DNA of 64,000 nt from Bdellovibrionia bacterium (GTDB lineage: Bacteria; Bdellovibrionota; Bdellovibrionia; Bdellovibrionales; JAGQZY01). The notes under the pieces are model-generated. The model was not told where the DNA came from, searched no databases, and saw only the letters and a program-made list of their open reading frames with translations. Every line of letters starts with the position of its first letter. Position 1 is the stretch's first letter. The stretch lies in the NCBI GenBank assembly GCA_030427805.1, contig JAUICP010000003.1, forward strand, positions 1 to 64,000, given 5' to 3'. The position numbers and the translations under genes are program-made. Shown here in pieces: positions 8,261-15,305 of this stretch.

Positions 8261-8277
8261 TTGGCATTGAGAATGCA
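8261..8277 (+). promoter_or_regulatory. sigma-54-like promoter
   Basis: TTGGCATTGAGAATGCA keeps the invariant GG (-24) and GC (-12) dinucleotides at the strict 10-base spacing of RpoN promoters, with three mismatches to the wider consensus. It lies 97 bp upstream of the glycine-zipper lipoprotein start, in an otherwise empty 230-bp gap. Confidence 0.4.
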
Positions 8278-8373
8278 TAAGTTACAGACGGAATAGAAAC
8301 TAGGTGGTTTTTGTGACTGTATGTACTTCGAGCTCCGACCACCCTAATGATTTGTGAAAAAGGAAATAGTAAA

Positions 8374-8970
8374 ATGGGACGTCAAATTCTAGTTTCATTA
8401 CTCAGTTTAGTCTTAGTGCTCGGAGTCGCCTGCGGGAACAAGGATAGTGGTAATAACACCCCTACAACGGTTGTTGTGCAAGCAACGCCTACTCCTGTGC
8501 AAACGAGAACGATTAACTGTTCGGCTCTTAGAGTGAACCCCTATGATGGTTACTACTACGATCAACAGAACAATCGATATACTCGAAGTGGTGCCTACTT
8601 CTACGATCAAAACAATGTTCGAGCTGAGTGTACGGGTGGTAACGAACCGAACCTCGTAGTTTACGATAACGACTCATGCCGCAGCTATGGAGATTACAGA
8701 ATCTTCAGAGTTGGCGCCTATATCTACTGTGTCCGCAATAGCTACCTCATCCACACAGGTGCTTCTTATGTTTACAACCCTTACTACGGAACAAACATCT
8801 ACACCTACGGTTGGAACAACAATCGTTGTGATGACGAGTGTGTCTACACCCTCGGTGGACTTGGCCTTGGCGTTACAGCCGGAGCCGTGTTTGGACAGAG
8901 TCCTGAGTGGGCTTTGATCGGTGGAGTTGCCGGAGCGATCTTCGGTAATGCTATTGGCCGCAATCAATAG
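8374..8970 (+). CDS. glycine-zipper lipoprotein
   Basis: A 198-residue lipoprotein: signal LVSLLSLVLVLGVAC, then a Thr/Pro linker, then a Tyr/Asn-rich middle with repeated YYYDQQNNRY/YFYDQNN elements and eight further Cys. The C-terminus has a glycine-zipper segment (LGGLGLGVTAGAVFG, GGVAGAIFGNAIG), typical of proteins that insert in or span membranes. ATG 8374 is chosen over ATG 8347 because AAAAAGGA precedes it and the lipobox falls at the normal distance. It stands alone between a sigma-54-like promoter and a terminator, so it may be induced under special conditions. Confidence 0.7.
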   Translation: MGRQILVSLLSLVLVLGVACGNKDSGNNTPTTVVVQATPTPVQTRTINCSALRVNPYDGYYYDQQNNRYTRSGAYFYDQNNVRAECTGGNEPNLVVYDNDSCRSYGDYRIFRVGAYIYCVRNSYLIHTGASYVYNPYYGTNIYTYGWNNNRCDDECVYTLGGLGLGVTAGAVFGQSPEWALIGGVAGAIFGNAIGRNQ

Positions 8971-8996
8971 GGCGTAATTAGCTCAATCTTTAAGAC

Positions 8997-9030
8997 GCTT
9001 GGGACGTATTGGCCCCAAGCTTTCTATTTG
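8997..9030 (+). terminator. terminator after the glycine-zipper gene
   Basis: GCTTGGG-N10-CCCAAGC followed by TTTCTATTT. It has a 7-bp perfect stem and an imperfect T-tract, 26 bp after the stop codon. Confidence 0.6.
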
Positions 9031-9057
9031 CCTACAAGAAAAGAATATAAACTACTG

Positions 9058-9092
9058 AAAAGACTTGTATTATCAAGTCTTTTTCATTATCA
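9058..9092. promoter_or_regulatory. hairpin and AT-rich half-sites just upstream of feoA
   Basis: AAAAGACTTG-TATTAT-CAAGTCTTTT (9058-9083) is a perfect 10-bp hairpin followed by T residues and could act as a terminator or attenuator. GTATTATCA and TCATTATCA (9067-9075, 9084-9092) look like half-sites of a Fur-type operator (GATAATGAT elements). This would fit iron control of the feo genes. No canonical 19-bp Fur box is present, so regulation is inference. Confidence 0.4.
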
Positions 9093-9100
9093 GCTAGTTA

Positions 9101-9385
9101 ATGACAGAAAATCGAAGTGAGAGTAAGACTGGGAGTTCGAAAGGACGTCCCATGAGTCTTTGGAATATGAGCAAGGGTCAAAAGGCCCAAATCAGCCGAC
9201 TTGATATCGCCACAGGAGAGCACCTCCGCCGCGTACAAGAACTCGGATTTGAGCCCGGTGAAACGGTCACTTGCTTGAAAATTACTCCCTTTGGGAGTCC
9301 TCGGGTTTATCAGGTCGGTCCTTGTGTATTTTCACTCTCGAGGGACCTGGCCGAGAAAATTCACATTGCCAGTGGAGATTCTTAG
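9101..9385 (+). CDS. feoA: ferrous iron transport protein FeoA
   Basis: A 94-residue (or 76 from the internal ATG at 9152) SH3-like FeoA protein that assists FeoB in Fe2+ uptake. The core LWNMSKGQKAQISRL, then LGFEPGETVTCLKITPFGSP, then SLSRDLAEKIHI, is the family pattern. The hydrophilic 18-residue N-terminal extension may be untranslated, in which case the start is the second ATG. The stop overlaps the feoB start in TAGTG, indicating translational coupling. Confidence 0.9.
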   Translation: MTENRSESKTGSSKGRPMSLWNMSKGQKAQISRLDIATGEHLRRVQELGFEPGETVTCLKITPFGSPRVYQVGPCVFSLSRDLAEKIHIASGDS

Positions 9386-11199
9386 TGGCCTCAGCTCTGA
9401 TTGTCGGAAAGCCGAATGCGGGTAAAAGTCTTTTGTTTAATCGCCTTACGGGACTCAAACAAAAGGTCGCCAATTTTCCGGGAGTCACCGTCCAAATTAA
9501 AAAGGGTTCTTCAAAGGGAATCGACTATGTTGACTACCCAGGAATTTACTCTTTTGAAGCACTCACCAAGGACGAAGAAGTCGCCATTGAAAAGTTCAAA
9601 GAGATGGCCGAGTCTGATGAAGTAAAGGTCATTATGTGTGTTCTCGATGCGACTCGCCTCGAACGCTCTGTCAGCATGGGTGTCCAAGCCCAACAATTAG
9701 CCGCAGAAAAAAACAAAGCCTTTATCTTCGTCCTCAATATGATGGACGAGGTTCTTAAAGTCGGGCAATCCATTGACGTCGAGGGACTGGCCAAAAAATT
9801 GGGGTCTCCTGTTTTTCCAGTATCGGCCCGACTCAATACAGGTATTAACGAACTCCAAGAAGCACTTGCCAACTTTGAACAACTCGACCTCTATGTCCCG
9901 GCAAAGAACGAAAGCAGAACGGGCAAAGACCTTCTTTCATTTAGTCGAGAGGTGCGCAAAGAGTTTGGCCTCGAGCCAGATCTGTTTATTAAAAATCAAA
10001 ACCGCATTGATCGCTTCTTTCTATCCAGCTGGGCCGGAGGGATTCTCTTTGGGCTTATTATGCTCATTGTTTTTCAATCGATTTTTACCTGGGCAGAACC
10101 ACTGATGGATGGTACCGAGTCAATAATCCTTTGGCTCAATGAATTGGTCCTAAATTTTATTCCAAAGGGAGTCTTTGCCGATTTCGTTAGTGATGCTCTT
10201 TTTGGTGGAATTGGCGCTTTTTTGGTGTTTGTTCCTCAGATATTTATTCTTAGCTTTATCATCGGTTTACTCGAAGACAGTGGGTATCTTGCTCGAGCCG
10301 CAATCATTTGCCATCGTCCCCTCGGTTTTTTTGGGCTTTCAGGAAAGAGCTTTATCCCCTATCTCTCGGGGCATGCCTGTGCGATCCCGGCTATAATGGC
10401 CACGCGAACCATTGAATCACCCAAGAAACGCTTTCTTACCTTGTTAACAGTTCCGTTGACGGCCTGCTCGGCCAGACTACCCGTTTACGCACTTCTCATT
10501 ACCGCTTTTATTCCGACAAGTGCTTTTCTGGGCGGATTAATTGGGAGCCGTGGTCTAGCGCTTTTTGCCCTTTATTTCTTTGGAATTTTCACAGCATTGA
10601 TTGTTGCTTTTGTCGTCGATCGATTTTCGGGCAGAGAAAAAGACGAAGCCCCGTTTATCATGGAGCTACCTCCTTACAGGCTTCCCCATTTTAAACCGCT
10701 CTTTTTCAATGCTTTTAATTCGGCAAAGAGTTTCGTCGTAAAAGCGGGTGGAATGATTTTTTCGGTGACGGTCATCGTTTGGCTCCTTAGTTATTTTCCA
10801 AACGGTTCTGAAAATCTCAATGAATCCTATCTCGGAACCATTGGTCAAGCCATCGAACCGGTCTTTGCCCCCATGGGACTCGATTGGAAAGTCGGCGTGG
10901 CCATTCTTACATCCTTTCTCGCTCGTGAAGTTTTCGTTGGAACTTTGGGCACTTTCTTTGGGATTGAGGGTGCGGATGAAAACATCGGTGGCATGGCTGA
11001 ACGCTTGCAAAACGGCGGAATGGAACCGGCTGCGGGACTCGCTCTTCTGGTTTTTTATGCCATCGCCCTACAATGTGTTTCGACTTTGGCAGTGATCAAA
11101 GGAGAAACCGGGAGCTATAAAACACCGATTCTCGCCTTCTTGGGGTACTCGATCGCCGCCTATATTTTGGCCGTGCTGACCTACCAGGTCTTAGTATAA
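9385..11199 (+). CDS. feoB: ferrous iron transporter FeoB
   Basis: FeoB is the inner-membrane Fe2+ permease with a cytosolic G domain. GTG 9385 overlaps the feoA stop and puts the G1 motif GKPNAGKS at residue 8, giving 604 residues. Also seen: FPGVTV (G2), DYPGIYS (G3), NMMDE (G4) and SARLNTG (G5). The membrane part starts near residue 215 and holds the Gate core CAIPAIMATRTIESPKKRF...PLTACSARLPVYALL and the second Gate with FLAREVFVGTL. It is shorter than E. coli FeoB (773), mainly in the helical spacer and C-terminal tail. No FeoC follows. Confidence 0.93.
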   Translation: MASALIVGKPNAGKSLLFNRLTGLKQKVANFPGVTVQIKKGSSKGIDYVDYPGIYSFEALTKDEEVAIEKFKEMAESDEVKVIMCVLDATRLERSVSMGVQAQQLAAEKNKAFIFVLNMMDEVLKVGQSIDVEGLAKKLGSPVFPVSARLNTGINELQEALANFEQLDLYVPAKNESRTGKDLLSFSREVRKEFGLEPDLFIKNQNRIDRFFLSSWAGGILFGLIMLIVFQSIFTWAEPLMDGTESIILWLNELVLNFIPKGVFADFVSDALFGGIGAFLVFVPQIFILSFIIGLLEDSGYLARAAIICHRPLGFFGLSGKSFIPYLSGHACAIPAIMATRTIESPKKRFLTLLTVPLTACSARLPVYALLITAFIPTSAFLGGLIGSRGLALFALYFFGIFTALIVAFVVDRFSGREKDEAPFIMELPPYRLPHFKPLFFNAFNSAKSFVVKAGGMIFSVTVIVWLLSYFPNGSENLNESYLGTIGQAIEPVFAPMGLDWKVGVAILTSFLAREVFVGTLGTFFGIEGADENIGGMAERLQNGGMEPAAGLALLVFYAIALQCVSTLAVIKGETGSYKTPILAFLGYSIAAYILAVLTYQVLV

Positions 11200-11423
11200 A
11201 TTTCACGATGAATTCTAAAATGGGTCCTCGTCTTTGGGTGCCTCTCATCTTTTCACGGATTATTTCAGATTTGATGGGCTCAAATGCCTGTAAAATCCTT
11301 CTCAGGCTGATTTGAAAATTCAGTTTCACGCCCTTTGATGGCTTCATTTTTGCTCACTTTTTTAGCGGAAACTAAAGTGATTTTCAGGCTTTGTTGGATT
11401 TCCCGTTGATTGAGGTAGGCCCT

Positions 11424-12764
11424 ATGAGTTCAAATTTTTTAGAGGATAAAGACAAGACTCCCTTCTATGATTCCTGGGAGAGCTTAAACCAAGATAAAAG
11501 AAATGACTTCATCCGCGAGTCCCTTAAAACCTTTATCACCAACTGTCGAGACAATTCACCTTTCTATCAGGAACGCTTAGCCGACTACAACCCTAAGAAT
11601 CCAACAGATCTTACGAAACTTCCTACCATGGATTCGGATACCCTGCGCGATCTCGTTCCTCCGGTAAGCTTTAAACTTCTCAGTCGTGAAGTGAGAGACT
11701 ACAGTGTTTTTCAAAGTGGAGGAACCACGGGATTTCCGAAGACCACTCTTTTTAGTCACGACGAATTAGAAAACTTAAACCTCCCCAATGCACGCGGGTT
11801 TTACGCCATGGGACTCAGGGCTGAAGACCGGGTCGGAAATCTCTTTGCCGTAGGTGGCCTCTACATGACCTTCATTCACATCAATCGAATGCTTCAGCAA
11901 TACGGTTGTATGAACTTTCCTTTTTCTAATCAGACAGCTGTCGATTTCATCCATCAGGCCTTGCGCTTGTATGAAGTCAACTGTCTAACGGGAATTACGA
12001 GTGTTGTCCTAAACGCTCTTAGAGGATCTAAGAAGTTAGGTCTAGACGGCATTAATATTAAAAAAGTCTATTACGGCGGCGAACATATTTACCCAGCCGA
12101 CAAGGAAGAACTTAAAAACGATTTCGGCGTAGAGGTCATTGGGGCCCCTGGCTACGGAACCGTAGATACGTGGTATATCGGTTATCAATGTGAACACAGC
12201 CCCACCGGAGTCTTTCACAGTCACGACGATCAGTGTTTTATCGAAATTGTAAACGAAGAAACCGGAGAGTTGTGCAAAAAAGGTGAGATCGGAATGGTCT
12301 ATGCTACTCCCTTCGTAAGAACCTTGACTCCCGTCGTGCGCTACAAAGTCGGCGATCGAGCCCGTTGGATTGATGACTGTTCTTGCGGAAGGACGACACC
12401 GAGATTTGAACTTCTCGGACGAGGTGATGATATATTGCGAATTGGTTACGACTCAGTTGATTACAATTCAATTCAAAATATTGTGACTCCCTTTAAAGAA
12501 CTCTCCGGTAGCATTCAAATGGAAAAAAGACGACTCGACGGAAAAGACCAACTGATTATCCGCATTGAGAGCGATCATCCCGAAGCCGTTAACCCAGACG
12601 TCGTCAAAAAATTAGAAGAAACGATTCTAGCGTCGAGACCGACCATTACCGACCACTTGAAGAAACAAACTATACACCCCTTGAAGATTGAAATCTTAGC
12701 AAAGGGAAGTCTGCCCCGAAATCCGCGGACGGGAAAGCTCATGAGGGTTGTTGATGCCATTTAG
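11424..12764 (+). CDS. PaaK-like AMP-forming ligase
   Basis: A 446-residue adenylate-forming enzyme of the phenylacetate-CoA ligase / coenzyme F390 synthetase type. The P-loop-like FQSGGTTGFPKTT is near residue 98. The mid motif GAPGYGTVDTW follows, and PVVRYKVGDRARW precedes the CSCGR...LLGRGDD block. The conserved C-terminal Lys lies in RNPRTGKLMR. It should activate a carboxylic acid, possibly a fatty acid, as acyl-AMP. ATG 11424 has GAGGTAGG upstream. It heads a five-gene operon with overlapping ends. Confidence 0.85.
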   Translation: MSSNFLEDKDKTPFYDSWESLNQDKRNDFIRESLKTFITNCRDNSPFYQERLADYNPKNPTDLTKLPTMDSDTLRDLVPPVSFKLLSREVRDYSVFQSGGTTGFPKTTLFSHDELENLNLPNARGFYAMGLRAEDRVGNLFAVGGLYMTFIHINRMLQQYGCMNFPFSNQTAVDFIHQALRLYEVNCLTGITSVVLNALRGSKKLGLDGINIKKVYYGGEHIYPADKEELKNDFGVEVIGAPGYGTVDTWYIGYQCEHSPTGVFHSHDDQCFIEIVNEETGELCKKGEIGMVYATPFVRTLTPVVRYKVGDRARWIDDCSCGRTTPRFELLGRGDDILRIGYDSVDYNSIQNIVTPFKELSGSIQMEKRRLDGKDQLIIRIESDHPEAVNPDVVKKLEETILASRPTITDHLKKQTIHPLKIEILAKGSLPRNPRTGKLMRVVDAI

Positions 12765-14184
12765 TGGAGAATTTCGAAATACATTTCAAATGGAAGTTCC
12801 ATCGGAGTCGCGCTTTATTAACACGTCGGTTGAAACCATCATGAGTGTGGCACAAAACCTGGGGCATAGTCGCGACGAGAAAGCACTCGATCAACTGCGT
12901 GAAAAAGCCTACTCGGCTGTTTCTATGGTTCTTTCGCGGCCAGGCGGTGTCCACGAAAGAACCATTCCCATTAAAATCCAAAAATCAAATGATGGACTTT
13001 GTATTGAAATCACCAATCGCAACGAACCTTTGGTCTTCAGTAGTAATTTTTCGTCCCACCAGGGCATCCAATTTGAAAACCAAGGACGTGACGGCCAGGT
13101 TCTAAAAATTCCTTGTCCTCTAGAATCCTACGAACAGTGCCCAAGCAACCAAGTGCCAGTTAGTGACGAGGGCATTCACATCGGCCCCATGTCTGAAGAC
13201 GATGCCGGTCAACTCTCGCGCCTCTTCTATCAGACCTATGGTTACGACTATATCAATGAGTTTATTTACTATCCCGAGCGCATTCGAGAGATGATACGCA
13301 ATAAAGAACTTGAGAGTATTGTCGCTAAAAATGAAGACAATCAAATTCTTGCTCATGTGGGGCTACAAAGGTGGAATGACAATCCACGAGTTTACGAAGC
13401 TTCATTGGGGGTTGTTGACCCGAGAATTAAATCACGGGGTCTATTTAGTCAGGTTTTTTCTAAAACCATGGAGATGAGTCAGAAGATTCCAATGAGCTAC
13501 TGTCTCTTTGACTTCGTAACTAACCACAATTTTTCACAGAGAATTATTAAAGACTATGGTGTTAAAGAGCTTGCGATCTTCGTCGGCTGCCAGTCTAAAA
13601 AGAATCAAGCCAGTCTCGAACGACTGGGCCTCGGGGCCGACCCCGATAATATGAATCGCTATACCCTGCTCGTTGGTGTTATTCCAAAAGAGGAGTATCC
13701 CTTTGGAAAAAACATTATGTTACCTTCGAACATTGGGGAAACCCTTGGCTTTTTACTCGAAGAATTGGGAATTGAATGGCACCCTACACCTCGCTTTTAC
13801 CCACTACCCAGCGTTGGTCGTTTTTCAAAACAAATCCATCCACGACAACAGGCCATTGTTTACCGAATTGATCAACCCAGCTTTGATATTCTAAAGACCA
13901 TTCGAAGGGAGTATCAGCACGCCCTTTCCGACGGCTTTCAATATGTCGCCGTTGAGGTTCCTCTCGATCAAGCCGGAATCGCCCAATGTTATGACTTTCT
14001 TGCCGAACAGGGATTTTTCTTTGCCGGATTCGTACCCTATGAATACGGCAGTCGCCTCGCTCTTAGACTTCAAGCGATTGCACCAACTCGTGTCGGTTTT
14101 GAGCAAATTCAAGTCTCAACAGAGATCGGGCAAAAACTTTTAGAAATTATTAAAAAGAACTACGAAAGAAACAGGAGACTCTAG
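12754..14184 (+). CDS. RsbW-like ATPase-fold domain fused to GNAT acyltransferase domain
   Basis: About 476 residues. Residues 1-100 (INTSVETIMSVAQNLG, AYSAVSMVLSR, IEITNRNEPLVF) resemble the anti-sigma/serine-kinase HATPase fold. The N-box Glu-Asn pair needed for ATP-Mg is absent, so this domain looks non-catalytic. From about residue 140 a GNAT domain follows (IGPMSEDDAGQLSRLFYQTYG, VDPRIKSRGLFSQVF as the acetyl-CoA loop). A degenerate GNAT-like third part ends the protein. It overlaps the ligase stop by 11 bases. It may transfer an acyl group or serve as an acyl-carrier recognition factor (inference). Confidence 0.65.
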   Translation: MPFSGEFRNTFQMEVPSESRFINTSVETIMSVAQNLGHSRDEKALDQLREKAYSAVSMVLSRPGGVHERTIPIKIQKSNDGLCIEITNRNEPLVFSSNFSSHQGIQFENQGRDGQVLKIPCPLESYEQCPSNQVPVSDEGIHIGPMSEDDAGQLSRLFYQTYGYDYINEFIYYPERIREMIRNKELESIVAKNEDNQILAHVGLQRWNDNPRVYEASLGVVDPRIKSRGLFSQVFSKTMEMSQKIPMSYCLFDFVTNHNFSQRIIKDYGVKELAIFVGCQSKKNQASLERLGLGADPDNMNRYTLLVGVIPKEEYPFGKNIMLPSNIGETLGFLLEELGIEWHPTPRFYPLPSVGRFSKQIHPRQQAIVYRIDQPSFDILKTIRREYQHALSDGFQYVAVEVPLDQAGIAQCYDFLAEQGFFFAGFVPYEYGSRLALRLQAIAPTRVGFEQIQVSTEIGQKLLEIIKKNYERNRRL

Positions 14185-15305
14185 TGGAAATGACTTTTGC
14201 AAATCAGTTGGCCGAAAGCTCTGATCCATTTAACTGGACTCCTGAAAAGAGTCAGCTTTTTCTCGATGCCTGTCGCGAAGTCGCGACCTTTCACTACAAC
14301 AATAATCCTGTCATGAAGAATTTCTACGACAATCGAGGTTTTAAACCCAGTGACTTAAAATCATTGGATCAGCTCAATACTTTACCAAGTATCGGTGTTA
14401 CGGCGATGAAGTACCACCTCGTATTGAGTCGCGACGAAAAACATCAAAGTCTTAAACTGACTTCTTCTGGAACTCGCGGACAAAAGACTCAAGTTTGGTT
14501 CGATCAAGAGAGTTTAGATCGAGTGCAAAGCTTTCTTTGGCAGGTCTGGGAGTCTGAAAACGCTGTCAGTAAAGAAGACACAAATTATTTAATGTTTATT
14601 TATAATCCTGAACAAGCCAAAGACTTGGGTATTGCCTTTAGTGTAAAAAACCAAACCCAGTTCGCGCCCCCTAAAAAGGTGGTTTATGCTATCGAAAAAA
14701 ATGCCCAGGGTGAATGGGAATTTAACAAGGCGCGAGTCCTAGAACAAATTAAGGAATTTATCGCTGAGGGACTCCCCCTTCGAATGAGCGGAATACCAAG
14801 TTTTCTTTTTGAATTTCTGGAGTTCCTGGACGAGGATCTCACGCTCCCCCCGTCTTCATTTATTTTTACTGGTGGCGGATGGAAGGCTGCTGAAAACAAA
14901 AAAGTCAGTAAAGAATTTTTTCGAGAACTGGTCTTTAAAAAGCTCGGAATCCCTGCCGATCGAGTGCGCGACGGTTATGGGATGGCTGAACACAGTTCTC
15001 CCTATATGGAATGTAAGGCCCATCGGTTTCACATTCCCCATTTCAATCGCATTATAATTCGGGACCCTAAAACGATGGAAGCTCTCGGTCCCGAAGAGGC
15101 GGGGCTCATCGAACTCATTTCGCCCTTTAATACTATGATGCCCAACCTTTCTATCGTTTCCACTGACATTGGAAAAATCGATAGTGATGCTTGCCCCTGT
15201 GGATACAACTCTCCAACTTTTAGTCTTCTTGGGCGAGGAGGCCTCAGTAAACACAAGGGTTGTGCCATCACAGCAAACGATCTTGTGAAAAGGAAGCACC
15301 AATGA
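14184..15305 (+). CDS. LuxE-family acyl-protein synthetase
   Basis: A 373-residue LuxE-type enzyme that would activate a fatty acid as acyl-AMP and hand it to a Cys for a reductase. Motifs: LTSSGTRGQKTQVWF near residue 93, FTGGGWKAAENKK, and VRDGYGMAEHSSPYMECK, the typical LuxE signature with a conserved Cys. GTG 14184 overlaps the previous stop (TAGTG) and CAGGAG lies six bases upstream; ATG 14190 is possible. The stop overlaps the next start in ATGA. No luxAB is nearby, so light production is not implied. Confidence 0.85.
   Translation: MEMTFANQLAESSDPFNWTPEKSQLFLDACREVATFHYNNNPVMKNFYDNRGFKPSDLKSLDQLNTLPSIGVTAMKYHLVLSRDEKHQSLKLTSSGTRGQKTQVWFDQESLDRVQSFLWQVWESENAVSKEDTNYLMFIYNPEQAKDLGIAFSVKNQTQFAPPKKVVYAIEKNAQGEWEFNKARVLEQIKEFIAEGLPLRMSGIPSFLFEFLEFLDEDLTLPPSSFIFTGGGWKAAENKKVSKEFFRELVFKKLGIPADRVRDGYGMAEHSSPYMECKAHRFHIPHFNRIIIRDPKTMEALGPEEAGLIELISPFNTMMPNLSIVSTDIGKIDSDACPCGYNSPTFSLLGRGGLSKHKGCAITANDLVKRKHQ

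Noticed and set aside
11096-11347. Minus-strand 83-codon frame after feoB
   Set aside because: It overlaps the end of feoB, has Arg-rich shadow composition and no ribosome binding site.
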